A stretch of DNA of 64,000 nt from Sulfuriferula multivorans (GCF_003851125.1 NZ_BGOW01000003.1:62001-126000); one strand, 5' to 3'; shown: positions 42,451 through 51,830, counted from the stretch's first letter. A program made the numbers and translations. The notes: a model not told the origin generated them from the sequence alone.

Positions 42451-43794
42451 ATGCATCTGCACATTCTGGGTATCTGCGGCACCTTCATGGGCGGCATTGC
42501 CGCCATTGCCCGCGCCGCCGGGCACACTGTTACCGGCTGCGACACCAACGTCTATCCGCCCATGTCCGACCAGTTGCGCGCACTGGGCATAGAACTGATC
42601 GAAGGATTCGATCCCGCCCAGCTTGATCTCAAACCCGACGTATTCGTCATCGGCAATGTGGTCACGCGCGGCAACCCCTTGATGGAAGCGATACTCGATC
42701 GCGGGCTGGCATACATTTCCGGCCCGCAATGGCTGGCGGAAAACGTGCTGCACGGCAAATGGGTGCTGGCCGTCGCGGGTACCCACGGCAAAACCACCAC
42801 CACCTCCATGCTGGCGTGGATACTGGAAGACGCCGGCCTGACACCGGGCTTTCTGGTAGGCGGCATCCCGCAGAATTTCGGCATCTCTGCACGCCTGACC
42901 GAATCGCCATTTTTCGTGATCGAGGCGGACGAATACGACACCGCATTTTTCGACAAGCGTTCCAAGTTCGTCCACTATCGCCCGCGCACCGCGATCCTCA
43001 ACAACCTGGAATTCGATCACGCCGACATCTTTCCCGACCTGCCCGCCATCGAGACCCAGTTCCACCACCTGGTGCGCACCGTACCGGGACAGGGACGGAT
43101 CATCGCCAATGGCAGCGAAGACAGCCTGCGCCGCGTCATTGCGCGCGGCTGCTGGACCCCGCTGGAATGGCTGGGCGTGGCGGACGGCTGGACTGCCAGC
43201 GGCGGCGAGGCCAGCTTCGACGTGCAATTCAACGGCAAGCCGCAAGGCCGGGTGGAATGGGGACTGATGGGGGCGCATAACGTACACAATGCCCTGGCCG
43301 CCATTGCCGCCGCCCGCCACGCCGGTGTTTCCACACAAGTCGCGTGCGAGGCGCTGGGACGCTTCGAAAACGTCAAGCGCCGCATGGAAGTCCGCGGCAC
43401 CATCAATGGCATTACCGTGTATGACGACTTTGCTCACCACCCCACCGCCATCGCCACCACGGTAGGCGGCCTGCGCCGCAAGGTGGGCGCGGCGCGCATT
43501 CTCGCTGTACTGGAACCGCGCTCCAACACCATGAAGCTGGGCGCGATGAAAGACGCCTTGCCCGCCAGCCTGAAGGATGCAGACAAGGTGTTCTGCTACG
43601 CCGCCAATCTGGGCTGGGACGCCGATACAGTGTTTGCTCAGATGGGGGATACCGCCCGGGTACACAACAATCTCGATGCTCTGGTTGCAGCTATAGTCAG
43701 CGAGGCGCGGCCTGGCGACCAGGTGCTGGTAATGAGTAACGGCGGGTTTGGCGGCATCCATGAAAAGCTGCTGGAGCGTTTGGCCACGCGATAA
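42451..43794 (+). CDS. mpl: UDP-N-acetylmuramate:L-Ala-gamma-D-Glu-meso-DAP ligase
   Basis: 447 residues. Murein-recycling ligase related to MurC. Starts with the Rossmann motif ILGICGTFMGGIAAIAR; the ATP-binding loop is AGTHGKTTTTSML; EADEYDTAFFDKRSKFVHY and NNLEFDHADIF are Mpl-typical; DDFAHHPTAI lies in the C-terminal domain. It joins recovered tripeptide to UDP-MurNAc in the cytoplasm. Confidence 0.97.
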   Translation: MHLHILGICGTFMGGIAAIARAAGHTVTGCDTNVYPPMSDQLRALGIELIEGFDPAQLDLKPDVFVIGNVVTRGNPLMEAILDRGLAYISGPQWLAENVLHGKWVLAVAGTHGKTTTTSMLAWILEDAGLTPGFLVGGIPQNFGISARLTESPFFVIEADEYDTAFFDKRSKFVHYRPRTAILNNLEFDHADIFPDLPAIETQFHHLVRTVPGQGRIIANGSEDSLRRVIARGCWTPLEWLGVADGWTASGGEASFDVQFNGKPQGRVEWGLMGAHNVHNALAAIAAARHAGVSTQVACEALGRFENVKRRMEVRGTINGITVYDDFAHHPTAIATTVGGLRRKVGAARILAVLEPRSNTMKLGAMKDALPASLKDADKVFCYAANLGWDADTVFAQMGDTARVHNNLDALVAAIVSEARPGDQVLVMSNGGFGGIHEKLLERLATR

Positions 43795-43931
43795 CGGCCT
43801 TGTCTCTGTAACCTGCCGGAAACGATGCCCACTCCATCGGCTTCAAGTTCGACGGCCAAAAACCGATATAGCATTTAATGGCGTTGCCCCGAGAAACAGA
43901 AAAATCCGCAGGTATCGAGGAGGGATGGGGT

Positions 43932-44774
43932 ATGGGAAAGTTTATATCTGGTAAAGCCTGGCTACTCGCCTGCCTGCTGACACTATGGCCCATTCTGGGT
44001 GTTGCGCAGGGAAACACGCTGGTTGTGGGTATATTGCCCACGCTGAGTCCGCGTGTCCTGCTCAATAACTATCAGCCGGTTCGTATCTATCTCCAGCAGA
44101 CGTTAAAACGCCCGGTTGAATTGGTGACTGCAACGGATTTCACGGCTTTCCACAAAAGCACGATGGCGGGCGAATATGACATCGTGGTGACCGCCGCACA
44201 CTTGGGACGGCTTGCACAAATCGAGAGCGGTTATATCCCGCTGGCAACGTATAAAGCAGCGAATCGGGCCATACTATTGACCTCCCTAACTGCCCCGCTC
44301 AAATCCATTCGGGATTTGCACGGCCGTACAGTTGCCACTCTGGATCGCTTTGCGCTGATTACCGGTCAAGCCTTGGCCTGGCTGGAAGAGCAGGGGATAC
44401 GCGAGGGGTCGGATTTCCGTCTGCTGGAAACACCCAGCCATAACAGCTCGGGCTATTCAGTATTGAGTGGAGAAAGCGCCCTGGCCATCATCTCCCCAGC
44501 GGGCTGGAAACAGATGCCGGCGAATATCAAGGAGGGGCTCCAGGTTTATACCCGTCTCCCGGAGATACCGGGTCTCATGTGGCTGGCAAATCCACGTCTG
44601 GCGCGCGAAGTCCCGCAGCTCAAATCAGCGCTGCTGGCTTTTTCTCCAGCCCTGCCCGAAGGCAAGCAGTTCTTCGAAGTGACCGGTTATCTGGGCATGC
44701 GTGAAATCACGCCCGAGGAGATGAAGTCTCTCGATCCCTACACCCGCTATCTTCAGCAACATCTGGACCACTAG
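43932..44774 (+). CDS. PhnD-like periplasmic substrate-binding protein
   Basis: 280 residues. Signal peptide (about 1-24, cleavage near GVAQG), then a phosphate/phosphite/phosphonate-type binding fold with LVVGILPTLSPRVLLNNYQPV and the domain-typical AGEYDIVVTAAHL, PLKSIRDLHGRTVATL. GAGGAGG precedes the ATG; the frame open from 43878 is not needed. No ABC permease or ATPase is encoded next to it; instead the gene for a GGDEF-EAL membrane protein starts within 15 bp. This suggests a sensory, not transport, role. Confidence 0.88.
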   Translation: MGKFISGKAWLLACLLTLWPILGVAQGNTLVVGILPTLSPRVLLNNYQPVRIYLQQTLKRPVELVTATDFTAFHKSTMAGEYDIVVTAAHLGRLAQIESGYIPLATYKAANRAILLTSLTAPLKSIRDLHGRTVATLDRFALITGQALAWLEEQGIREGSDFRLLETPSHNSSGYSVLSGESALAIISPAGWKQMPANIKEGLQVYTRLPEIPGLMWLANPRLAREVPQLKSALLAFSPALPEGKQFFEVTGYLGMREITPEEMKSLDPYTRYLQQHLDH

Positions 44775-44788
44775 CCTTGTCTTTGAAT

Positions 44789-47200
44789 ATGCCGCGCGGC
44801 CTGTCGCTGCGTTCCAAGCTGGTCATACTCTCACTGATCGTGGAAGTGGTGATGCTGACCCTGCTGGTGGTCAACAGCGTACGCCTGAGCCAGGACAGCC
44901 TGCTCAACCAGGCACAAGTACGCTACACGGAACTCAATACCCTGTTCAATGCAGCCCTCGCTGCACCGCTGGCTCAACGGGATTACGCCACCCTGCATGA
45001 GATTCTTGCCGAAAGCGAGCACCAGGACGGGATCGTTTACGCCGTACTGGTAGACAATTCGGGACTTATCGTGGCATCTTCGGGCTGGGAAAAAGGCCGG
45101 GCATTGCCAACATCCATGGCGGCAACGAAGTTTAGCCATGCCCGCACAGATCAGTTCGATACCAGCACGCAAATCATGCTCGCCGGGCAAAAATACGGCA
45201 CTCTATACTATGGCGTCTCAACGCGGTTTCTATCCGAAGCACGCTCCCACCTGGTTCAACAAAGCATATTGATTGCGGGGGTGGAAATCCTTTTGTCTAC
45301 CTTGCTGCTGGCTGGCCTCGGATACTGGCTGACGCGTCACCTTGCCAGTTTGACCCGCGCTTCCGATGCCTTTGCGCAAGGACAGCTGGAAATCCGCCTG
45401 CCGATGCGCAGCAATGATGAGGTCGGCGCGCTGACCCATGCCTTCAACTCCATGGCGGATGCCATTGCCGGACAGATTGGGGCGCTGACGGCAAGCACGG
45501 CCCAACTGCATGAAGAGCAGGCACGCCTGATCGCATTACTGCACGCCATGAAACTGGGCATTCTATTTGCCGATACGGACAACCGCATCATCTATTACAA
45601 CCCGGCGTTTCAGCATATCTGGCGTCTGCCCCCGGACCTGTCCTTGCATGGCAAGTCGCCTGCCGAGGCGATCGCCCAGACTGGCTGCATGCTGGCCGAT
45701 CCAAACCAGCTCGTCAGCCTGATGACGGCATCGGCCGATTCCCCCGAAGAGCACCCTGCCACGGAAATTCGTTTGTCGGATGGTCGATTGCTTACCCGGC
45801 TCAGCCACCCGGTGTATGACGCAACAAAGAAATTTATCGGCCATTTATGGATGTTCGAGGATGTCACTCAGGAGCAGCAAACCGCGCAGCAGCTCGTCTA
45901 TCTCGCAGAACGTGACTCGCTCACCGGCTTGTTCAACCGCCACCGCCTGCATGAAGAAATGGAAAAACTGCTTGCTGAAGCCGAACGCACAGGTACCCAG
46001 GGGGCATTACTATTCTTCGATCTGGATGAATTCAAGTACATTAACGATACCTTCGGACACTATGCGGGCGACGCCACGCTGATCCGTATTGCCACGGAGC
46101 TTTCCACCCTGATCCGTCGCAATGAAGTCCTCGCCCGGCTGGGAGGTGATGAATTCGCGCTGCTGATTCCGCAGATTTCCGATCTGAAACAGGCTGAAGA
46201 TCTGGCGGAACGTGTCGTGCAGGCCATTGCCCGGCTCCCGCTCATTTTCGAAGAACAGCATCTGCACGTCACGATCAGTCTGGGAATTGCGCTCTATCCG
46301 CAACATGGCACCACCATCGAGGGGCTGATCGCCCATGCCGACACCGCCATGTACCAGGCCAAGGCGTGCGGCAAGAACACCTGGCAGGTGTACCGTCCCG
46401 AGCTGGATATGGGCAAGGAAATGGTGGCCCGCCTCACCTGGAATGAGCGGCTATCGCATGCATTCGAAAAAAACCTGTTCCGGCTGCATTTTCAGGGCGT
46501 GTATCACACCGCCGATCGTACCCTGTCGCACCTCGAGGCGCTGGTACGCATGATTGACGAGGAAAAGCCCGGCGAGCTGGTCATGCCGGCACTATTCATC
46601 CCCATCGCCGAAAAATCCGGCAAGATTCTCGAACTGGATCGTTGGGTCATTAACGAAGCGGTCACCGTCCTGGCACGTCACCTCAAGCTGCGCGCCCTGG
46701 CAATCAATCTGTCCGGACGCTCCCTGGCAGACCCGTCATTGCCCGGCTATATTCAGGACACCCTCGTCCGGCATGGCGTCGATCCGCGCCGTTTGCTGAT
46801 AGAGATCACCGAGACCTCGGCAATTGGTGACCTGCTTGACGCGGGCCGTTTCATCGAGGCACTGCATCTGACTGGTTGTGCGACCTGCCTGGACGACTTC
46901 GGCACCGGCTTCTCGTCGTTTGCCTACCTCAAATACCTGAAGGTGGATACGCTGAAAATCGACGGTCTGTTCATTCGCGACCTGCCCAACGACCCTGACA
47001 ATCAGTTGTTCGTTAAATCCATTGCCGACGTGGCCAGAGGAATGGGCAAGATCACCGTAGCCGAGTTCGTGGAGGACGAGGCCACCCTCGAATTGCTGAA
47101 CCGGTTCGGGGTCGACCTCGTGCAGGGCTATTTCCTCGACCGCCCGATTGCCGATCACCCCGCGCTGCGAGGTGAAGCACCCATGGAAAAGTCGGCTTGA
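44789..47200 (+). CDS. HAMP-PAS-GGDEF-EAL membrane protein
   Basis: 803 residues from the ATG. Two transmembrane helices (about 11-32 and 159-180) flank a periplasmic domain; then HAMP (about 181-233), a PAS-like domain (about 255-370), GGDEF (motif GGDEF near 451) and EAL (EAL near 584; DDFGTGFSS). Both cyclic di-GMP synthesis and breakdown motifs are intact. A TTG start at 44777 is also possible; neither start has a clear ribosome binding site, suggesting coupling with the upstream binding-protein gene, which probably feeds its signal. The 3' end is 10 bp from convergent cynS. Confidence 0.9.
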   Translation: MPRGLSLRSKLVILSLIVEVVMLTLLVVNSVRLSQDSLLNQAQVRYTELNTLFNAALAAPLAQRDYATLHEILAESEHQDGIVYAVLVDNSGLIVASSGWEKGRALPTSMAATKFSHARTDQFDTSTQIMLAGQKYGTLYYGVSTRFLSEARSHLVQQSILIAGVEILLSTLLLAGLGYWLTRHLASLTRASDAFAQGQLEIRLPMRSNDEVGALTHAFNSMADAIAGQIGALTASTAQLHEEQARLIALLHAMKLGILFADTDNRIIYYNPAFQHIWRLPPDLSLHGKSPAEAIAQTGCMLADPNQLVSLMTASADSPEEHPATEIRLSDGRLLTRLSHPVYDATKKFIGHLWMFEDVTQEQQTAQQLVYLAERDSLTGLFNRHRLHEEMEKLLAEAERTGTQGALLFFDLDEFKYINDTFGHYAGDATLIRIATELSTLIRRNEVLARLGGDEFALLIPQISDLKQAEDLAERVVQAIARLPLIFEEQHLHVTISLGIALYPQHGTTIEGLIAHADTAMYQAKACGKNTWQVYRPELDMGKEMVARLTWNERLSHAFEKNLFRLHFQGVYHTADRTLSHLEALVRMIDEEKPGELVMPALFIPIAEKSGKILELDRWVINEAVTVLARHLKLRALAINLSGRSLADPSLPGYIQDTLVRHGVDPRRLLIEITETSAIGDLLDAGRFIEALHLTGCATCLDDFGTGFSSFAYLKYLKVDTLKIDGLFIRDLPNDPDNQLFVKSIADVARGMGKITVAEFVEDEATLELLNRFGVDLVQGYFLDRPIADHPALRGEAPMEKSA

Positions 47201-47210
47201 ACCGCGCAAT

Positions 47211-47654
47211 TCAGTACGTCTTGTAGGGCAAAAATTTCCCGTTCAGCACAATCTTGACGCGGTCACCCTTGGGGTCGACCTCGCGCTGGATATCCATGCT
47301 GAAATCAATCGCGCTCATGATGCCGTCGCCGAATTCCTCGTGGATTAGCGCCTTGATGCTGGTGCCATAAACATTGATCAATTCATAAAAGCGATAGATC
47401 AGCGGGTCGGTAGGGATGGCCGTGGGCAGCGAACCTTTGTAGGGCACGATTTGCAGCGCGTCCACGGCTTCCGGCGGCAGGCTGAGCAGCTTGCCGATGA
47501 TGCCGGCCTGCTTCTTGTCCAGGGTCATTTGCCCCATCAGCGCGGCGGTTGTCCATTCCTTGCTCAAACCGATTTTTTTGGCGATATCCACCCATTTCAG
47601 GCCTTTTTTGAGCTTGGCGGCGAGGATCAATTCGGTGACTTCGGTGCGTTGCAT
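47211..47654 (-). CDS. cynS: Cyanate hydratase (cyanase)
   Basis: 147 residues. Converts cyanate and bicarbonate to ammonia and CO2. An N-terminal helix-turn-helix-like domain (1-75), then the catalytic part with Arg88, Glu91 and Ser114, matching E. coli cyanase Arg96, Glu99 and Ser122 in spacing. The end GKFLPYK is typical. AAGGAG precedes the ATG. It is the last gene of the operon with the three transporter genes and the sulfurtransferase, which supports cyanate as the transported compound. Confidence 0.97.
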   Translation of the reverse strand: MQRTEVTELILAAKLKKGLKWVDIAKKIGLSKEWTTAALMGQMTLDKKQAGIIGKLLSLPPEAVDALQIVPYKGSLPTAIPTDPLIYRFYELINVYGTSIKALIHEEFGDGIMSAIDFSMDIQREVDPKGDRVKIVLNGKFLPYKTY

Positions 47655-47682
47655 GGTTTCTCCTTATCGGGTTGTCGAATCA

Positions 47683-48600
47683 TTACACCAGGTGCATGGC
47701 GGGCTGTTTTTGCGCAGGCGGCGGTTTGGCTATGCCCTGATCATCCATTTCTTCGCCCGGCCTGACTTCGGGCGGGTGGCGTGGGTCGCTGTCTGCGGCG
47801 GGCGCCTGCGCCATCTCGCGCGAGCGGCTCACCAGGAAATCCACCAGGTGGTTGCGGATGCGGTAGTACTGCGGATCCTTGTGCACGTCATTGCGCGTAC
47901 GGTTGCGCGACAGCGTATTCACCACGATCTCGGCGATGCGGGCGCGCGGACCGTTGGTCATCAGGATGATCCGGTCGGACAACAGCATGGCTTCGTCCAC
48001 ATCGTGCGTAATCATGAACACGGTTTGCCCGGTGGCGGCGCAGATTTTTAACAACTCATCCTGAATCACGCCGCGGGTCAGTGCATCGAGCGCGCCGAAG
48101 GGCTCATCCAGCAGCAGCATTTTAGGCTGGATGGAAAAAGCGCGCGCAATACCGACGCGTTGCTTCATGCCGCCGGAGAGTTCGGATGGCTTTTTGTGCT
48201 CGGCACCGGTCAAGCCCACCAGGTCGATGAACTGCTGGCAGTGGCTGCGCACTTTGTCTTTTCGCCAGTCCGGCCAGCGCGACTTGACGGCGAATTCGAT
48301 ATTTTTCATCACCGACAGCCATGGCATCAACGCGTGGCCCTGGAACACCACACCGCGATCCAGGCTGGGGCCGGCTACCTCGCGTCCATCCATGATCACC
48401 ACGCCGGCGCTGGGCTCATCCAGTCCGGCCAGCACGTTGAGAATGGTGGATTTGCCACAGCCTGAGTGGCCGATAATGCAGACGAATTCGCCCTTGCCGA
48501 TACTGAAATGTACATTCTCGAACACCACCAGCGGCGCCTGGCCACGGCTGCCCGGATAGATCCGGCTCAAGGCTTCAACTTTCAAAAAATCGGTTTGCAT
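47683..48600 (-). CDS. NrtD/CynD-type ABC transporter ATP-binding protein
   Basis: 305 residues. Walker A GHSGCGKST, signature LSGGMKQRVGIARA, Walker B LLLDEPFGALDALT, H-loop ITHDVDEA. The C-terminal ~50 residues are Pro- and Ala-rich and not part of the ATPase fold. Belongs to the nitrate/sulfonate/cyanate group of importers. In the same operon as a matching permease, binding protein and cyanase. Confidence 0.93.
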   Translation of the reverse strand: MQTDFLKVEALSRIYPGSRGQAPLVVFENVHFSIGKGEFVCIIGHSGCGKSTILNVLAGLDEPSAGVVIMDGREVAGPSLDRGVVFQGHALMPWLSVMKNIEFAVKSRWPDWRKDKVRSHCQQFIDLVGLTGAEHKKPSELSGGMKQRVGIARAFSIQPKMLLLDEPFGALDALTRGVIQDELLKICAATGQTVFMITHDVDEAMLLSDRIILMTNGPRARIAEIVVNTLSRNRTRNDVHKDPQYYRIRNHLVDFLVSRSREMAQAPAADSDPRHPPEVRPGEEMDDQGIAKPPPAQKQPAMHLV

Positions 48601-48613
48601 GGTTTCGCCATCC

Positions 48614-49459
48614 TCAATCGTTATACGCCACCAGCCGCGACAGGCCGGCGAATACCAGGTCCAGCAGCATGCCGACCACGCCGATCATGAGGATGGCAAA
48701 GATGACATTGGTGAGGCTCAGGTTGTTCCACTCGTTCCACACGAAGTAGCCGATGCCGGTGCCGCCCACCAGCATTTCCGCCGCCACGATCACCAGCCAG
48801 GCGATCCCCATGGAAATGCGCATGCCGGTGAGGATGGTAGGCGCGGCGGCGGGCAGCACCACCCGAAACGCTTTGCGCAGCGCAGACACCTCCAGCGTTT
48901 TGGCGACATTGAGCCAGTCGCGCCTGACCGATGCCACGCCGTAGGCAGTGTTGATCAGCATCGGCCACAGCGAGCAGATGAAAATTACGAAAATCGCTGA
49001 AGCGGACGAGTCCTTGATGGTATAGAGCGCCAGCGGCATCCATGCCAGCGGCGAAATCGGCTTGAGCAACTGAATGTACGGGTTGAGTGCACGCTGCATC
49101 AACGGTGACATGCCCACCACAAAACCCAGCGGAATGGCCACCAGTGCGGCCAGCGCAAACCCTGCCAGCACGCGCGCCAGCGAATAGGCGAGCTGGATGC
49201 CGATGCCTTTGTCATTGGGGCCATGGTCATAGAACGGATCCGACAGCCTTTCGCGCAGGGTATGGCCCAATTCAGCCGGTGTCGGCATCCCCGAATTCTT
49301 CACTGCAGCGCCCCCCATCAGCGCCGCGTATTCCGGGTCGACAGCGGCTGTATCCGCTGCCTGCGGCAAGGTGGCCAGATACCATCCCAGCAGCACGGCG
49401 CTTAGCAGCAGCACGGATACAATCAGCGCCTTGAAATTCAGCGACTTGATCATGATCAT
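48614..49459 (-). CDS. NrtB/CynB-type ABC transporter permease
   Basis: 281 residues with about six to seven hydrophobic helices. The EAA-like loop VASVRRDWLNVAKTLEVSA and the motif GMRISMGIAWLVIVAAEML are typical of nitrate/taurine-type permeases. The start ATG overlaps the binding-protein stop by four bases (ATGA). The frame continues upstream to 49957, but that part lies inside the binding-protein gene and is not real. Confidence 0.93.
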   Translation of the reverse strand: MIMIKSLNFKALIVSVLLLSAVLLGWYLATLPQAADTAAVDPEYAALMGGAAVKNSGMPTPAELGHTLRERLSDPFYDHGPNDKGIGIQLAYSLARVLAGFALAALVAIPLGFVVGMSPLMQRALNPYIQLLKPISPLAWMPLALYTIKDSSASAIFVIFICSLWPMLINTAYGVASVRRDWLNVAKTLEVSALRKAFRVVLPAAAPTILTGMRISMGIAWLVIVAAEMLVGGTGIGYFVWNEWNNLSLTNVIFAILMIGVVGMLLDLVFAGLSRLVAYND

Positions 49460-50805
49460 GCCCGGCTGATCTTGAACGACTTCAGATATTGCTCGGGTTT
49501 GGCCGGGTCGAACACCTTGCCCATGATGGTGTACTTGGCGTAGTTGCCGGCAGGGGCAGGCAGACCCATCTCTTTCAGACGCTTGCGCGCATCGGTGGCA
49601 AGAAACACATTTTCCGCCACTCCCTGGTAGTTGACTTCGCCTTTGAGATAACCCCAGCGCTTGAGTTGGGTCAGCATCCACACCGCCATGGACGGCCACG
49701 GGAACGGATCGAAATCGACCCGGTCGGGCACGTTGCGCACCTTGCCCAAACCGTCGGCAAAACGTCCGGTCATTACCTGTTCCAGCACCGGGATGGGCTG
49801 GTTGAGGTAATTCGCCGGGGCGATGGCCTTGATGATATCGGCGCGGTTTTCCGGCTTGTGGGCATAGTCGGTGGCGCTGGCAATGGCGCGAAACAACGCC
49901 GCAAAAGTATTGGGGTGGGCCTTGGCGAAGCCCTCTGAAATGCCGAAGGCGCAACACGGATGGCCGTCCCAGATGTCGCGTGACAGGGTATGGATGAAGC
50001 CCACCTCCTCGTACACCGCGCGCTGGTTGAAAGGCTCCGGCCCGAGGAAACCATCGATGTTGCCGGCACGCAGGTTGGCCACCATGTCCGGCGGCGCCAT
50101 GATGCGCAGTTCCACGTCCCGGTCCGGATCCAGGCCATGCTCAGCCAGAAAATAACGCAGCAGCAGATTGTGGATCGAGTAGTCGAACGGCAGGCCAAAT
50201 TTGAAGCCTTTCCACTGCTTGGGGTCGAGCTTGTCCTTGTGTTTGACATGCAGGGTGATGGCCTGGCCGTTGATGTTCTCGATCGCCGCCACATCCATCG
50301 GCTGTGCCTGCGAGCCCAGCCCCAGGCTGATGGCGAGCGGCATCGGAGAGAGCATGTGCGAAGCGTCGTATTCCTTGTTCATTACCTTGTCGCGTACCAC
50401 AGCCCAGCCCGCTGTCTTGAGCAAGGAAACATTCAAACCCTCGCGCGAGTAGAAGCCCATCGGCCCGGCCATGATGATGGGCGTGGCGCAGGTGATGGGA
50501 ACAAATCCGATTTTCAGGTCAGTTTTTTCCAGGGGTGCACGGTCTGCAGCCAGCGCCTTGGCGGCAGATAGCGGAAAAAAAGTAGAGACCGCCGCCAGCG
50601 CAGTGCCTGCCCCCACCGCGCGAATAAAGTTACGGCGCGTCTCGTCATGCGGAAACAGTGCGCGCATGACTGTGGATTCGACCACCCGGCCGATACGAGC
50701 GTCTTCGTCCTGCTGGTGCTCGATCTGGCTGGCATGGCGACCACAACTGCAACCCTGGGCGGAGAGCTGGATATTAGGATCAAACGGATCGTCAAAACCG
50801 GACAT
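49456..50805 (-). CDS. CmpA/NrtA-type substrate-binding protein with Tat signal
   Basis: 449 residues. A long N-terminal cytoplasmic-type leader contains CSCGRH (Cys19, Cys21), followed by a twin-arginine signal RRNFIRAVG (Arg57-58) and a hydrophobic core, then the NrtA/CmpA binding fold starting LKIGFVPITCATPIIMA. Relatives bind nitrate, bicarbonate or cyanate; its position before cynS favours cyanate. The Tat motif implies folding, possibly with a cofactor, before export. It is the second gene of the operon, 60 bp after the sulfurtransferase gene. Confidence 0.92.
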   Translation of the reverse strand: MSGFDDPFDPNIQLSAQGCSCGRHASQIEHQQDEDARIGRVVESTVMRALFPHDETRRNFIRAVGAGTALAAVSTFFPLSAAKALAADRAPLEKTDLKIGFVPITCATPIIMAGPMGFYSREGLNVSLLKTAGWAVVRDKVMNKEYDASHMLSPMPLAISLGLGSQAQPMDVAAIENINGQAITLHVKHKDKLDPKQWKGFKFGLPFDYSIHNLLLRYFLAEHGLDPDRDVELRIMAPPDMVANLRAGNIDGFLGPEPFNQRAVYEEVGFIHTLSRDIWDGHPCCAFGISEGFAKAHPNTFAALFRAIASATDYAHKPENRADIIKAIAPANYLNQPIPVLEQVMTGRFADGLGKVRNVPDRVDFDPFPWPSMAVWMLTQLKRWGYLKGEVNYQGVAENVFLATDARKRLKEMGLPAPAGNYAKYTIMGKVFDPAKPEQYLKSFKISRA

Positions 50806-50865
50806 GGATATCTCCCTGATGTTATTGATTGATGTTGGCGGTGGTGGGTAAAAGCAACGTCCGGC

Positions 50866-51723
50866 TCAGCTAGCCGGAAAACCTTCTTCTATCGGTAGCG
50901 CCGGATCGCGTGACCACTCGTTCCACGAACCGAAGTAAATTTTCACGTCATGCACGCCCGCCTCTTTCAAGGCCAGGAAAGTATTGGAAGCGCGCGCCCC
51001 CTTGAAGCAATAAACGTAGACCCTGGAGTGCGGGTGGATACCGACGGTCTGGCATTCCGCCAGTACTTCATCGCGTGCCTTGAATACGATTCCTTCATCT
51101 ACCGGTTTCATCAGCCGGTACCATTCCAGCCAGCGCGCGCCGGGGATGCGGCCCTTGCGCGGACAAAAATCCGGACCGTAAGGCGAGGAGCTGGTAGCGA
51201 TCCATTCGTCCACATCACGCACGTCTAGCTTGATCACCGACGGATCATTCAGTGCAGCCAGCATTTCATCCTTGTCCACCATTACAGCACCCGGCTCACA
51301 GGCAAGCGGGAATTGGGCGGGGGTTGGCAGGGTAGGCTCAGTGGTGGTTGGCAAGCCAGCGCTGACCCAGGCCTGATACCCGCCATGCAGTACCCTAGCC
51401 TTGGGGTAACCCAGATATTTGAGCAAAAAATACCCCCGGCAGGATTGTCCAAAACCGGTGTTCATGGTGTCTTCGTAGACCACGGCGGTTTCCTTGCCGG
51501 ACAGGCCCACCGCGCCAAATGCTTCGGCGAACTTATGTTGCATGGCCTCCAGGCCTTCGTGGTCGGAGGTGGCGAGATAGGTAAAAATCTCGCGCAGATT
51601 AATTGCGCCCGGAATATGTCCGCTGGCGTAGGCGCCCGGATCACGCGTGTCGATCACCACGATAGGCTCGGCAGTCATTGCCTGTTGGAGTTGCGCTGGT
51701 TCGATCAAAACTTGGCCGCTCAT
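50866..51723 (-). CDS. Two-domain rhodanese (thiosulfate/mercaptopyruvate sulfurtransferase)
   Basis: 285 residues, two rhodanese domains (1-125 inactive, 145-280 active). The active Cys is residue 239 in the loop CFKGARAS, which is closer to the thiosulfate type than to the mercaptopyruvate CGTGVTA loop. Could form thiocyanate from cyanide and thiosulfate, or pass sulfane sulfur to another protein. It heads the cyanate operon, behind a near-consensus sigma-54 promoter and a 22-bp inverted repeat. Confidence 0.92.
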   Translation of the reverse strand: MSGQVLIEPAQLQQAMTAEPIVVIDTRDPGAYASGHIPGAINLREIFTYLATSDHEGLEAMQHKFAEAFGAVGLSGKETAVVYEDTMNTGFGQSCRGYFLLKYLGYPKARVLHGGYQAWVSAGLPTTTEPTLPTPAQFPLACEPGAVMVDKDEMLAALNDPSVIKLDVRDVDEWIATSSSPYGPDFCPRKGRIPGARWLEWYRLMKPVDEGIVFKARDEVLAECQTVGIHPHSRVYVYCFKGARASNTFLALKEAGVHDVKIYFGSWNEWSRDPALPIEEGFPAS

Positions 51724-51738
51724 GCTGATCCCCTTTCT

Positions 51739-51760
51739 GTTGATTCAGTGGTGAATCAAC
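51739..51760. promoter_or_regulatory. Perfect inverted repeat in the sulfurtransferase leader
   Basis: Arms GTTGATTCA (51739-51747) and TGAATCAAC (51752-51760) with spacer GTGG. It ends 16 bp before the sulfurtransferase start and overlaps the expected transcription start of its sigma-54 promoter. It may be an operator or an mRNA hairpin. Confidence 0.65.
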
Positions 51761-51764
51761 TTGA

Positions 51765-51779
51765 GCAGCAAACGTGCCA
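51765..51779 (-). promoter_or_regulatory. Sigma-54 (-24/-12) promoter for the sulfurtransferase-cyanate operon
   Basis: The minus strand reads TGGCACG TTTG CTGC. GG and GC are exactly 12 bases apart, and only one position differs from TGGCACG-N4-TTGC. Expected transcription start near 51753, giving a ~30-base leader. The nearby gene for a sigma-54 activator supports it. Confidence 0.8.
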
Positions 51780-51814
51780 GCTTCACAAATCGTCTTTCCA
51801 GGCCCTGCTGCGCC

Positions 51815-51822
51815 AATTGTTA
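51815..51822. promoter_or_regulatory. AATTGTTA motif, copy 1 (candidate activator site)
   Basis: Within CAATTGTTAAAA, about 60-70 bp upstream of the predicted sulfurtransferase transcription start. The same 8-mer recurs at 51872-51879 and 53516-53523. Confidence 0.4.
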
Positions 51823-51830
51823 AAAACGCC

